The notes under the pieces are model-generated. The model was not told where the DNA came from and searched no databases. It saw nothing but the letters and a program-made list of their open reading frames with translations. 40,021 nt of DNA from JAWOFN01 sp046497505 [NCBI: bacterium] (lineage in GTDB: Bacteria > Blakebacterota > Blakebacteria > Blakebacterales), in the NCBI GenBank assembly GCA_046497505.1, contig JAWOFN010000048.1, forward strand, positions 1 to 40,021. The letters are read 5' to 3'. A program made the position numbers and the translations under genes. Positions 1 through 8,523 of the stretch are shown here, in pieces (position 1 is the first letter of the stretch; the number at the start of each line of letters is the position of its first letter).

Positions 1-465
1 ACCGAGGCCCTGGAGGAGGAGGGGCTCCTCCGGGGGGTGGTGCACGACCCCCTCGCCCGGCTGCAGGGGGGGGTGGGGGGGAGTGCGGGACTCTTCAGCA
101 CCGCCCGTGACGCGGCGGTCTTCGCCCAGATGCTGCTCAACGGCGGGATAGTCGACGGCACGCGCGTGTTCGGACCCCTCACCGTGCGTGCCATGACCAC
201 CCCGCAAAAGCAGGGACGGGGCTACGGCTTCGACATCTCCAGCCCCTACGCGAACGTACGGGGGGACCTGCTGGGGCCGGCCAGCTTCGGCCACACCGGC
301 TACACGGGGCCCAGCGTCTGGGTGGACCCCGAGCAGGAGCTGCTCATCGTGCTCATGGCCAACCGGGTGCATCCCGAGGACGCCACGAGCGTGGTGCCGC
401 TGCGGTCGAAAGTGAGCAACGTGGTGGCGGCCTCGATCACCGGGCCGGTACCGGACCGACGCTGA
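1..465 (+). CDS. Serine hydrolase, beta-lactamase fold (3' part only)
   Basis: The C-terminal 154 codons of a gene that begins before the window; the frame is open from base 1 and ends at TGA 463-465. The segment carries signs of the beta-lactamase/class C esterase family (PF00144): GGVGGSAGLFSTARD followed by an FAQMLLNGG helix, and near the end FGHTGYTG, where HTG is the counterpart of the KTG box, followed by a strand with VWVDPEQELLIVLMANR. The catalytic SxxK would lie in the missing part. Members of this family are often linked or fused to GH3 hexosaminidases in wall-recycling loci (Bacillus subtilis nagZ has a beta-lactamase-like neighbour), so a peptidoglycan-related role is a reasonable inference. 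It converges on the hexosaminidase gene and their coding 3' ends overlap by 29 bp (437-465). Confidence 0.85.
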   Translation, partial: TEALEEEGLLRGVVHDPLARLQGGVGGSAGLFSTARDAAVFAQMLLNGGIVDGTRVFGPLTVRAMTTPQKQGRGYGFDISSPYANVRGDLLGPASFGHTGYTGPSVWVDPEQELLIVLMANRVHPEDATSVVPLRSKVSNVVAASITGPVPDRR

Positions 466-2293
466 GCCCGAAGCCGGGACGGAAGAGGCCGGGCAGGGAG
501 ACGGGGAGCCGTCCGCGGGCACCCGTCTCGCCCCGGAAGACCTCCGCCGCCGACCTCTGGGCCAGGTCGGAGTAGTCGTAGGCCGCCAGGTAGACGTCCA
601 CCCCGGGGAACTGTGTGAGGAAGTAGGGGGGGCCGAAGGCGGCTGCCGCTACCGGGGTGCCCCGAGCCGCCGCGTAGCGCAGCAGGGCGGCGTGCGGCTC
701 CACCACCGCGGCGTGCCCCTTCTGGTCGCGCACCCGGCTGAACACGGCGGCCACCACCAGCGAGGCCCCCTCCACGGCCCGCAGCGCCTCGGTCGAGGCC
801 TCGACCCCGGAGTCGGGGTAGAGGCTGATGTATCCCGCGTCGGGGTAGAGTGCCCGCAGCCCCGAGAAGAAGGTCCTCCCGACATCGCCGCTCCCGGGGT
901 CGCTGGAGAGCCCCAGGAAGACCACCTTCTCCGGGTCGACCGGGGCCGGGTGACGGGGGGTGAAGGGTCCCAGCGCGCGCGGGGGCTGCCCCTGCGTCCA
1001 GAGGCTGGTGTCCCCGGGCGCCGGTGCGGTCCCCTCCCCCAGGGGGAGGAGGTCGCCGCTGTTCCGAACCACGGTCATCGAGGCACGGCTTATGGTGCGG
1101 GCCGCGGTCTCGACCCGCGGGTCGCCCACCACACGCTCCACCTCGGCCAGGGGCACCTGCCTGCGCAGATGCAGGCCCAGCCGGGCCTTCGCCTCCAGGA
1201 TCCTGCGGGCCGAGGCGTTGATGCGTCCGGCACCGATCCGGCCCGACTCGACCGCCTCCACCAGCGCGTCCACCGTGGCTTCGGCGTCCACCGGGAGCAG
1301 CAGCATGTCCACCCCCGCCTCCACGGCCCGTATGGCCGCTTCCCCCACCCCGAAGTTCCGGACCACCGCACCCATGCGCATGGCGTCGGTGATCACCAGC
1401 CCCTCGAAACCCATCTCCTCCCTCAGGTATCCCTCGATCACGTTCCGGCTCAGCGTGGCGGGGAGCACCTCCTCGTCGAAGGCGGGGAGCCAGAGGTGGG
1501 CCACCATGACCGCGTCCACCCCGTCCTCGATCAGTGCCCGGAAGGGGGGCAGCTCGACACGCTCCAGCCGTTCCAGGTCGCCCGTCACCGTGGGCAGGTC
1601 GATGTGGGAGTCCACGGCCACGTCCCCGTGCCCCGGGAAGTGCTTGGCCGTGGTGAGCATGCCCGCGCTCTGCGCCCCCCGGTGCCAGGCGGTGGCGATG
1701 GCCGCCACCAGGTCGGGGTCCTCGCCGAAGGAACGGATGTTGATGATCGGGTTGAGGGGGTTGTTGTTCACATCCGCCACCGGACCGTAACCCATGTGGA
1801 TGCCCACCGTGCGGCTCTCCAGCCCGGTGATGTACCCGGTGATGCGGGCCAGCGCGGTGTCGGCGGTCGCGCCCAGGGCCATGGCCTTCGGGAAGGAACT
1901 GCTCCCCCCCACGCGCATGCCCAGGCCCCACTCGTTGTCGGTGGCCACCAGCAGCGGCCGCGGGGCGATCTCCTGCAGGCGGGCGATGACCAGGGCCTGG
2001 TCGTAGGGGTCCCCGCTCCACATCGCGACACCCCCCACCTCCAGGTCCCGCACCTGCTGTTCGGTGCGGACCCGGACCGGGTGGTCCACGTGCATGAAGC
2101 CGGCGGTGACCGCCACCGTGACCATGCTGGCCGCCCGCTGCCGGAGGGTCATCTCCTCGAGCGCGGACTCGACCCAGGCCGCCTCCCCCTCCGGACCGAT
2201 GCGCACGCCGGCGCAGCCGGAGAGGGCTCCCAGGACGATCAGGGAGAACAGGAGGGCGGACCGTCGGGCGGATCGATCGAAGCGGGGGTTCAT
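437..2293 (-). CDS. nagZ: GH3 beta-N-acetylhexosaminidase, lipoprotein
   Basis: A 618-residue glycoside hydrolase family 3 enzyme, expected to cleave terminal beta-GlcNAc from muropeptides. The ATG at 2293 is preferred over an upstream in-frame ATG because it directly precedes a lipoprotein signal: basic N-terminus, hydrophobic stretch, lipobox LSGC with Cys27. The NagZ signature KHFPGHGD is at residues 217-224, with the D-S-H dyad (D228, H230) six residues further on, and the nucleophile region VITDAM places Asp303. The rest is a C-terminal GH3 domain. The lipobox puts it outside the cytoplasm, unlike cytoplasmic E. coli NagZ but like the exported Bacillus enzyme. It starts 10 bp after the symporter stop and is the last gene of an operon with anmK. 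A GGGGAG Shine-Dalgarno precedes the start. Confidence 0.92.
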   Translation of the reverse strand: MNPRFDRSARRSALLFSLIVLGALSGCAGVRIGPEGEAAWVESALEEMTLRQRAASMVTVAVTAGFMHVDHPVRVRTEQQVRDLEVGGVAMWSGDPYDQALVIARLQEIAPRPLLVATDNEWGLGMRVGGSSSFPKAMALGATADTALARITGYITGLESRTVGIHMGYGPVADVNNNPLNPIINIRSFGEDPDLVAAIATAWHRGAQSAGMLTTAKHFPGHGDVAVDSHIDLPTVTGDLERLERVELPPFRALIEDGVDAVMVAHLWLPAFDEEVLPATLSRNVIEGYLREEMGFEGLVITDAMRMGAVVRNFGVGEAAIRAVEAGVDMLLLPVDAEATVDALVEAVESGRIGAGRINASARRILEAKARLGLHLRRQVPLAEVERVVGDPRVETAARTISRASMTVVRNSGDLLPLGEGTAPAPGDTSLWTQGQPPRALGPFTPRHPAPVDPEKVVFLGLSSDPGSGDVGRTFFSGLRALYPDAGYISLYPDSGVEASTEALRAVEGASLVVAAVFSRVRDQKGHAAVVEPHAALLRYAAARGTPVAAAAFGPPYFLTQFPGVDVYLAAYDYSDLAQRSAAEVFRGETGARGRLPVSLPGLFRPGFGLSVGPVPAR

Positions 2294-2303
2294 GCTCCCC
2301 ACC

Positions 2304-3743
2304 CTATGAAGCGGGGCGAGCGGTGTCAACGAGACGGGCGGCGAGGAGTCCCGTCAGGAGGCTGACACCGCAGCCCAGCGGGACCAGCCATACCCAGAAG
2401 ATGCCGCTGAAAAGCGCCAGGAGCGTCCCGGTGAGCACCCCGGCCCCCATGGCGGCGACCGCGGCCCGCTGGCCGGGACGCCGTGTCAGGCGGCCGAGCA
2501 GGAAGACCCCCAGGAACCCGCCGTACGTGACGCTGGCGATGGCCAGCCCCACCTCCACGACCGGGTTGTCCTGGCTGCGGAAGAGCATGGCGAACCCCAC
2601 GAGCACGAGGGCCCAGAAGAGGGTGGCCAGCCGGCCGCGGCCCAGCTCCCGATCCTGCTGTCCCTGGCGCCGGCGGCCCAGGTCGAGCACCGTGCTGCTG
2701 GCCAGGGCGTTCAGGCTGCTGCTGAGTGTGGACATCGCGGCCGCGAAGATGGCCGCCAGCAGCAGGCCGGAGAGTCCGGCCGGGAGCCCCTCCACGATGA
2801 AGCGGGGGAAGACCTCGTCACCGATCATGGGCACCCCGCCGTAGGCCGCGTAAAGGGCCGCCCCCAGGACCAGGAAGAGCAGGAACTGGAGCACCACGAG
2901 CACCCCGCTGGCGATCAGCGCCACCTGGGCCTGCCGAAGTCCCCGGGTGGCCAGCAGGCGCTGCACCAGGAGCTGGTCGGTACCGTGGCTGGCCATGCTC
3001 AGGAACGCACCGCCCAGCAGGGCCGCCGGCAGCTTGTAGCCCCCGGTGAACAGCCCCCGGATCCCCTCGTCCGCCCCGAGGTCCACCACGGCCAGCTTGC
3101 CGGCGGGGAGGGAGGCCAGCATCCCCTCCCAGCCGCCGATCCGCCCCAGCACCAGCCAGAGGGCGACCGCCGCCCCGCTCACGTAGAGCACGAGCTGGAT
3201 GCCGTCGAGCCAGACCACCGACCGGATCCCCCCCACGTAGGTGTAGACCACGGTCACCGCGCCGATGACGAGGATGCATGCCGGATAGGACCAGCCGGTC
3301 ATCAGGGCGAGCGGGATGGCGGTGGCGAAGAGGCGCACCCCGTCCGCGAGGAGCCGGGTGATGAGGAAGAGCACGCTGGCGGCCTGCTGGGGGGCCCGGC
3401 CGAAGCGCTGGCCGAGGTAGGCGTAGGCGGTCTCGGCCCGGCCCCGGATGTAGAAGGGGACCAGCAGCAGGGCCGCCGCGATCCGTCCCAGCACGTAGCC
3501 GAAGGCGAGCTGCAGGAAGGTCATGTCCCCGGTGTAGGCCAGCCCCGGGACGCTGATGACGGTGAGCGTGGAGGTCTCGGTGGCCACGATACTGAAGGCG
3601 GCCAGCACCCAGGGGATGTCCCGTCCCCCCAGGAAGTACTCCTCAACGCTGCGTGCCCGCCGCCCCAGGTAGAGGCCCAGCGCGGCGCTTCCGGTCATGT
3701 AGACCACCAGGACCGTCCAGTCCCATCCGGTCAGCCCGCTCAT
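2304..3743 (-). CDS. Sodium:solute symporter (SSS family)
   Basis: A 479-residue polytopic inner-membrane protein with about 13 hydrophobic segments, typical of the SSS family (PF00474). Family-like stretches include EYFLGGRDIPW near residue 33, SIVATETSTLT near residue 51 and, in the second half, AAAMSTLSSSLNALAS, which matches the sodium-site region of this family. The ATG at 3743 overlaps the anmK stop as ATGA, so translation is probably coupled; a long upstream extension of the frame would run through anmK and is rejected. Substrate cannot be read from sequence. Lying between anmK and an exported hexosaminidase, import of anhydro-MurNAc or another wall sugar is the most economical inference. 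Confidence 0.9.
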   Translation of the reverse strand: MSGLTGWDWTVLVVYMTGSAALGLYLGRRARSVEEYFLGGRDIPWVLAAFSIVATETSTLTVISVPGLAYTGDMTFLQLAFGYVLGRIAAALLLVPFYIRGRAETAYAYLGQRFGRAPQQAASVLFLITRLLADGVRLFATAIPLALMTGWSYPACILVIGAVTVVYTYVGGIRSVVWLDGIQLVLYVSGAAVALWLVLGRIGGWEGMLASLPAGKLAVVDLGADEGIRGLFTGGYKLPAALLGGAFLSMASHGTDQLLVQRLLATRGLRQAQVALIASGVLVVLQFLLFLVLGAALYAAYGGVPMIGDEVFPRFIVEGLPAGLSGLLLAAIFAAAMSTLSSSLNALASSTVLDLGRRRQGQQDRELGRGRLATLFWALVLVGFAMLFRSQDNPVVEVGLAIASVTYGGFLGVFLLGRLTRRPGQRAAVAAMGAGVLTGTLLALFSGIFWVWLVPLGCGVSLLTGLLAARLVDTARPAS

Positions 3744-4924
3744 CGCACCCCGTCCCGCCTCCCGGCATCTCCCGACCCGGGGGTGAGACTGCCCAGCAGC
3801 ACGGCCCGGCGGGCCCCGGTGACCGCGGGCATCCCGGCCGGCACCCCTTCCAGGTGGGCCCAGGCCAGCAGGGCGAAGGCCATCGCCTCCTTGGCCAGGG
3901 GGGGTATGCCCTCTCGGTCCGAGGGGACCAGGCGGGCAGGGGCGAGCCGTTCGGTCAGCTCCTCCATCATCACCGGGTGGTAGACGCCCCCGCCGGAGCA
4001 GACCACCTCCAGGGCCGAGGGGTCCTCCGCCGGGAGGTGCTCCTCCACCGCCCGGGCCGTCGCTTCGGCGGTGAGGGCCGCGGCGGTGGCGGCCAGGTCG
4101 GCCGGGGCGTCCCCGTATCGCTCCCAGGCCGGGTCCAGGAAGGGATCCCCGAAGGTCTCCCGTCCCGTGCTCCTGGGCGGGGTACGCGCGAAGAAAGGAT
4201 GGTCCAGCCACTCCTCCAGGAGCTCGTCGATGACCTCCCCGGCGGAAGCCATCCGGCCGTCGGTGTCCATGACGAGTTCACCCCCCGAGGCCCTCCTGGC
4301 GATACCGTCCAGGAGCATGTTCCCCGGCCCCACATCGAACGCCCTCACCCCCGAGGTGCCCTCCCCCGCCGGGAGCCAGGTGATGTTGGCGATCCCTCCC
4401 AGGTTGAGGGCGGCCCGCGGCCGGTCGGAGCGCCGGAGGAGCGCGCAGTCGGCGAAGGGGACCAGGGGTGCTCCCTGCCCCCCGGCGGCGATGTCACGGC
4501 TGCGGAAGTCGTGGACGATGGCCAGGCCGGTATGCTCGGCGGTCACCGCCGCCGACCCCTCCTGTATCGAGACCGGCTCCGTACCCGAGGGGTCGTGGAA
4601 AAGGGTCTGGCCGTGGAGCCCGGCGGCGTCCACCCCGGTGGAGGGGATGCCCGCCCGCTCCATGGCCCGCTCCAGGGCGCCTGTGTAGAAACGGCCCAGG
4701 GCGACGCCCAGGCGGGCGGCGGTATGCAGGGGGACCTCCTCCCCGGAGGCGGCGGCGAGGACCCTCGTGCGGAGATCGTCGGGATAGGGGATGTTGAGAT
4801 GGACGAGGAGTTCCCAGCGGGGATCCAGAGGGATGCCCTCGAAACGGACCAACACCACGTCCGCCCCGTCGGCGGAGGTGCCGGACATGCAGCCCGCCAG
4901 CATACGCTCCCCCGTCTCCCTCAC
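3740..4924 (-). CDS. anmK: Anhydro-N-acetylmuramic acid kinase
   Basis: A 394-residue AnmK (PF03702). It opens the 1,6-anhydro ring of anhydro-MurNAc and phosphorylates it to MurNAc-6-phosphate in cell-wall recycling. Visible motifs: CMSGTSADGAD (phosphate loop, about residues 12-22), GLHGQTLFHDP, NLGGIANITWLP, FDVGPGNMLLDG with the catalytic-region Asp, and CSGGGVYHPVMMEEL. Length is close to the family norm of about 370-390. The GTG at 4924 overlaps the previous stop as GTGA; an alternative ATG at 4903 would remove seven residues and fits the family N-terminus equally well. No MurQ etherase gene is visible, so the fate of MurNAc-6-P must lie elsewhere in the genome. Confidence 0.95.
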   Translation of the reverse strand: MRETGERMLAGCMSGTSADGADVVLVRFEGIPLDPRWELLVHLNIPYPDDLRTRVLAAASGEEVPLHTAARLGVALGRFYTGALERAMERAGIPSTGVDAAGLHGQTLFHDPSGTEPVSIQEGSAAVTAEHTGLAIVHDFRSRDIAAGGQGAPLVPFADCALLRRSDRPRAALNLGGIANITWLPAGEGTSGVRAFDVGPGNMLLDGIARRASGGELVMDTDGRMASAGEVIDELLEEWLDHPFFARTPPRSTGRETFGDPFLDPAWERYGDAPADLAATAAALTAEATARAVEEHLPAEDPSALEVVCSGGGVYHPVMMEELTERLAPARLVPSDREGIPPLAKEAMAFALLAWAHLEGVPAGMPAVTGARRAVLLGSLTPGSGDAGRRDGVR

Positions 4925-6759
4925 GGGGTCCGGGGCGGGTCGGGATCCACCACCAGGAAAGCCCGGCCGGTCCCCACCTCGAGGCGAGCGGTGAGGATCT
5001 CGTAGACCCGGCCCTCTCCGCCCAGGCTGAAGCGGGGGAGCAGGTCGCGCCCCGGGAGGAAGGGATGACCCCGGTCCTCCGCCCCTTCGGGGCCGGCGAA
5101 GCCCCGCACGTTCACGATGAAACCCTCCGCCCCGTCCGGTTCGGAGACCAGCTCCTCCACGACCAGGGGGACGCGGGGCCTCACACGGAGGGTGTCCCCG
5201 GGGGCGAGGGCGACCCGGGGCCCCTCCCCCGCTCGGATCATGAGGTAGCGCATCCGCGGGGCCTCCACCTCCACCTCGGCCACGGCGAGGATCTCCTGCC
5301 CCCGTTCCGCCCGGATCTCGTACAGTTCGCCGTCCGGACGGAGGCTGAAGCGCTGGAGCAGGTCGTGGGCGGTATGGATCACATACCCCCGGTCCTCGGC
5401 ATCGTTCTCCACCTGGTTCCCCACGAACCCCCGGAAGTTGAGATTGCAGTCTCTCTCCAAACCGGGGCCCACCGGGTCCTCCAGTTCCAGCTCGTCACCG
5501 CGGAGCACCACCAGGCGTCCGCCGGGTGCCAGGAGGCGTTCCTCACCGTTCACCCGCACCCGGAAGGCGAGGAGACCGCTCTCCGCACCCCCTGCCGGGG
5601 AGGAGGCAGGCGGTACCGGGACCTCGGCAGCGGGATCCGCCACCAGCCGGATCCCCCCGCAGGGATACTTGTCCTTTCGGACCGTCACCCGGGCGTCCCG
5701 CTCCAGAGTGAAGGGGCGTCCCAGGTCGTTGAAGCTGCCCGTCCCCTCCACGTCCACCACCAGGCCCCGCTCGTAGTTGGCCTCCACGTGGGCGATGGCC
5801 ACCTCCGCCCCGGGGCGGACGGCCAGGGAGTGCCCGTCCTCCACCACCACCGGGTGCGCGCCGTCCACCCGGACGGTGAGATAGCGCAGGACGGGGGGCT
5901 CGAGTGCGAAGCGGGGATGGTCGGGTACGATGCCCATGGCATCCAGGAAGCCGTTGATGACCTCGATCTGGTACTCCACCCGGAGGGATTCCTCCCCGAT
6001 CTCCTTCGAGGTCTCCACCCCGAAGGCGGGGATACCCACCTCGTCCACCGCGTAGAAGGTGGCCGAGCCCCGCTGCTCTTTGTAGTCGGTGTTCGGCTCC
6101 CAGGTGCGGGTGTTCTTCACCCGGAAACGGTGGGACTCCTCACGGATGGAGCGGTTCGCCCGCTCCACCACGCTCTCCGCCAGCCGCTGCATGTACACCA
6201 CCTCACCCGAGGCCGTGCGCAGCCTGTCCGTGTCGATGATGACCGACTGCCCCCAGCGGAGGGGGTTGTGCATCACGTCCACCCACCGCGGGCGATAGAA
6301 CCCGGAACCGTCGTGGAGGTTCAGCAGGGCGTCCGCCTGCCGCATGATCTCCTTCAGCACCCCGATGATCTGCCCGTCCAGTTCGTGGTCGTGGTCCGCG
6401 CCGAACTTCCGGTTCATGTCCCCACGGGTCCCCCGCTCGTCCCGATGGATGGAGTAGACGTTGGCCCGGGGGATGACGATCAGGTCCCCCCTCCGGAGGG
6501 TGAGGTCGGCGTAGAGGTCCGCCGCGAGGTACCCTCCCGGCTCATCGCCGTGGATGCCGCCGATGATCAGGAGGGTCGGACCCTCCTCGCGGCCCCGGAT
6601 GTGATAGACGTTCAGCTCGTTGTCGGTGTCCTCGAAATAGACCCTGTGGGACCGGGTCCCACGCGCCCCCGGTTCGTGCCGGTCGGGGCGGGCGGCACCG
6701 GGCAGGAGCAGGAGGACCCCTGCCGCCAGCGGCAGGAAGACCCTCGCCAGGCTCCTCAT
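4921..6759 (-). CDS. M99/M14 zinc carboxypeptidase, Csd4/Pgp1-like
   Basis: A 612-residue exported protein with a signal peptide (hydrophobic core about residues 8-22). The catalytic domain shows GGIHGDEPGG with zinc ligands His70 and Glu73, an MNRKFG motif near residue 115, and NLHDGSGFY with His149, the pattern of the M99 branch of M14 carboxypeptidases. Helicobacter Csd4 and Campylobacter Pgp1 in this branch trim stem tripeptides to dipeptides and set cell curvature. Csd4 has Gln where this protein has His70. The C-terminal half holds three related beta-rich units; the last two share RGF, AEDRG, DLL-RFSL and YEI at matching spacing. The ATG at 6759 overlaps the preceding stop as ATGA. Role in trimming periplasmic peptidoglycan is inferred from family and from the neighbouring L,D-transpeptidase. 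Confidence 0.85.
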   Translation of the reverse strand: MRSLARVFLPLAAGVLLLLPGAARPDRHEPGARGTRSHRVYFEDTDNELNVYHIRGREEGPTLLIIGGIHGDEPGGYLAADLYADLTLRRGDLIVIPRANVYSIHRDERGTRGDMNRKFGADHDHELDGQIIGVLKEIMRQADALLNLHDGSGFYRPRWVDVMHNPLRWGQSVIIDTDRLRTASGEVVYMQRLAESVVERANRSIREESHRFRVKNTRTWEPNTDYKEQRGSATFYAVDEVGIPAFGVETSKEIGEESLRVEYQIEVINGFLDAMGIVPDHPRFALEPPVLRYLTVRVDGAHPVVVEDGHSLAVRPGAEVAIAHVEANYERGLVVDVEGTGSFNDLGRPFTLERDARVTVRKDKYPCGGIRLVADPAAEVPVPPASSPAGGAESGLLAFRVRVNGEERLLAPGGRLVVLRGDELELEDPVGPGLERDCNLNFRGFVGNQVENDAEDRGYVIHTAHDLLQRFSLRPDGELYEIRAERGQEILAVAEVEVEAPRMRYLMIRAGEGPRVALAPGDTLRVRPRVPLVVEELVSEPDGAEGFIVNVRGFAGPEGAEDRGHPFLPGRDLLPRFSLGGEGRVYEILTARLEVGTGRAFLVVDPDPPRTP

Positions 6760-7469
6760 GACCCCTCCACCGGGAAGACCCGTTCCAGCATGAGGTCCCC
6801 GGAACGGTCGTACACGAGGATCCTCACCTCACGCATCCGGAAGCCCTCGGGGAGGCCGAACTCGAACTCGATCGGCTTGAGGCGGCGCATGGCGAAGGAC
6901 TCCGCCTCGGCGGGTTCGGCGGGACGCCCTTCCCGGAGCGCCAGGGGGGGGTGGGTGAGGAAGCGTCCCGGCCGGGCCGCGTCCTCGATGAGGATGGCCG
7001 TGTACCCCCTCAGGAGTTCGCCGTCCCACTCCTTCTTGGTGAGCTGGACGCTCAATCTCCAGTCCCCCCCGTCGAGGGGCTCCACCCCGAACTGCTCCAG
7101 CCTCACCGGGACCTCCTCCCCGGCAGATGGTTCCTCCTCCTGGGGGGAGTCCGCGGTCCCGCCGGCACCGCCTGCAGGCTCCTCGGGCCGTTCCGCCGCA
7201 CCCGGCACCCGGTCCGCCGGGACCGGCTGGGGGGTGACGGCCAGGATCTCCCGTCCGCTCACCAGCTGGTACTTCTCCTGAAGGTGGTCGTAGCGACGCC
7301 AGAAGAGGAGGGCCGCCGCCAGGCTCACCCCCACCACCAGAAGCACCGCGACCCCGCCGATCACGGCACCCCGGATCAGACCGGGCGTGATCTGCCAGGT
7401 CCGGTTCGTGCCGTCAGGACGGAGCAGGATCAGAGTGAACATCCGGCTCCGGCGGTTCTCACTCTTCAC
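6756..7469 (-). CDS. Hypothetical one-pass membrane protein
   Basis: A 237-residue protein of unknown function. A short basic N-terminus (about 32 residues) is followed by one strong membrane segment at about residues 33-54, then a low-complexity Pro/Glu/Gly linker (about 75-120) and a C-terminal region predicted to be beta-rich, with WRLSVQLTKKEWDGELLRGY and MREVRILVYDRSGDLML. The layout suggests an inner-membrane protein with a soluble extracytoplasmic domain. GTG at 7469 is chosen because AGGGG lies six bases before it; ATG 7442 is an alternative that keeps the membrane segment. It sits 9 bp after the L,D-transpeptidase gene and overlaps the M99 gene by 4 bp, so a scaffold or partner for these two wall-trimming enzymes is plausible but unproved. 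Confidence 0.75.
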   Translation of the reverse strand: MKSENRRSRMFTLILLRPDGTNRTWQITPGLIRGAVIGGVAVLLVVGVSLAAALLFWRRYDHLQEKYQLVSGREILAVTPQPVPADRVPGAAERPEEPAGGAGGTADSPQEEEPSAGEEVPVRLEQFGVEPLDGGDWRLSVQLTKKEWDGELLRGYTAILIEDAARPGRFLTHPPLALREGRPAEPAEAESFAMRRLKPIEFEFGLPEGFRMREVRILVYDRSGDLMLERVFPVEGS

Positions 7470-7478
7470 ACGGTTCCC

Positions 7479-8414
7479 CTATCCGATGGGCTGGCTGGTC
7501 TCCCGGACGATCCGCCATCCCCCGTCCTCCATGCGGAAATAGAGACGCTTGGCGGAATGTGCCAGGAAACGGTCCGATTCGTATCGCTGGTCGAAGGCGG
7601 CCACCAGCTCCCCGTCGTGCATGTAGATGTGGAGGCCGCTGATCTCCACCCGGATGAAGTCGTAGGTGCGGGCCAGCCGCTCTTTGTAGGCCTTCCAGGC
7701 CTCCCAGTCCCGGCCCATCGACCACATGGAGCGGCTGTAGAAGTCCATGTAGGGCTCGATCCGGCGCGATTCCCAGGCCTCCTCCCACCGGGCGATCAGC
7801 TCCTCCACCTCCGCCCGCTGCCGGGAGGCCTCGACGGGGTCGAGGAGGTTGAGTTCGTGCTCCACCACCATCCCGGTGGCGTGCACCCCCCGACCCACCC
7901 GGATGTCCGCCTCCAGTTCCAGCAGCTGGTCGTTGGTGACCACCACGCAGCCCCGGGTGTTGTACCCCTCGGCCACTCGGGCGGGTTCGTCGGTGGCATG
8001 GAGCCAGATGTTGCTGCCGTCCCTGCCGCCCAGCCGGTCGAAGATGTTGGGGAAATCGGTCGCGAACGCCCCGATCCCGTATTCCGGCGGGAGTTCCCCG
8101 CCGTCGATGATCCGGTTGAAGAAGTAGATGCTCTCCGGGGTCCGGAGGTCCCCCTCCACCTCCTTGTCCCCGTCCCGCTCCCCCGTGTTGGCCTGCACCA
8201 CCCGTATCGGGAGGGCCTCACCCGTCTCACTCCCCCGGTAGAGGATCAGGCTCTGGGTACTCTTCTCCACCAGGATGCCGAAGGTCCCCTCGGGCAGGCG
8301 CAGGAAGGCCCGCGGGATCTTCCCCCTCAGGGAGGCCTCGTCACGAGGTCCGTGGGCGCGCCCGGGCCCTGTCGAGGAGGTCAGCAGCGTGATCAGGATC
8401 AGTGTTCTGAGCAT
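7479..8414 (-). CDS. L,D-transpeptidase/carboxypeptidase with NTF2-like tail, Csd6/Pgp2-like
   Basis: A 311-residue exported YkuD-fold enzyme. After a short signal peptide (about residues 1-20) comes the catalytic domain with IWLHATDEP (His139) and YNTRGCVVV (Cys156), the H-x16-C spacing of YkuD active sites, with TRGC in place of the common SHGC. Residues about 205-311 form a second domain containing ARWEEAWESRRIEPYMDFYS, and ending in GGWRIVRE, an NTF2-like fold. This two-domain arrangement matches Helicobacter Csd6 and Campylobacter Pgp2, L,D-carboxypeptidases that trim tetrapeptides to tripeptides; a transpeptidase activity cannot be excluded. It is the first gene of the minus-strand wall-recycling operon that also carries the Csd4-like enzyme, anmK and the hexosaminidase. 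Confidence 0.88.
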   Translation of the reverse strand: MLRTLILITLLTSSTGPGRAHGPRDEASLRGKIPRAFLRLPEGTFGILVEKSTQSLILYRGSETGEALPIRVVQANTGERDGDKEVEGDLRTPESIYFFNRIIDGGELPPEYGIGAFATDFPNIFDRLGGRDGSNIWLHATDEPARVAEGYNTRGCVVVTNDQLLELEADIRVGRGVHATGMVVEHELNLLDPVEASRQRAEVEELIARWEEAWESRRIEPYMDFYSRSMWSMGRDWEAWKAYKERLARTYDFIRVEISGLHIYMHDGELVAAFDQRYESDRFLAHSAKRLYFRMEDGGWRIVRETSQPIG

Positions 8415-8451
8415 GGCCGGCCTGTCGGGAGAACGTTCACGTGGTCAATCC

Positions 8452-8481
8452 ATGGTAGTGAGGGCGGGATGTTCGCGGCAA
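8452..8481 (-). promoter_or_regulatory. Candidate sigma-70 promoter for the wall-trimming operon
   Basis: On the minus strand TTGCCG (8476-8481) and TACCAT (8452-8457) are 18 bp apart, each 4/6 to consensus, and lie about 40 bp before the L,D-transpeptidase start. CACGTG (8439-8444) lies just downstream. In GC-rich DNA such a match is only suggestive. Confidence 0.3.
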
Positions 8482-8523
8482 CCGGATTGGCATCCCCTTG
8501 CGTCTCTCCCCCGGTGTAGCATC

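Noticed and set aside
5065-7281. Long open frame on the plus strand opposite the M99 gene
   Set aside because: Antisense to recognised genes, no domains, and proline/histidine-rich composition typical of a GC-driven shadow.
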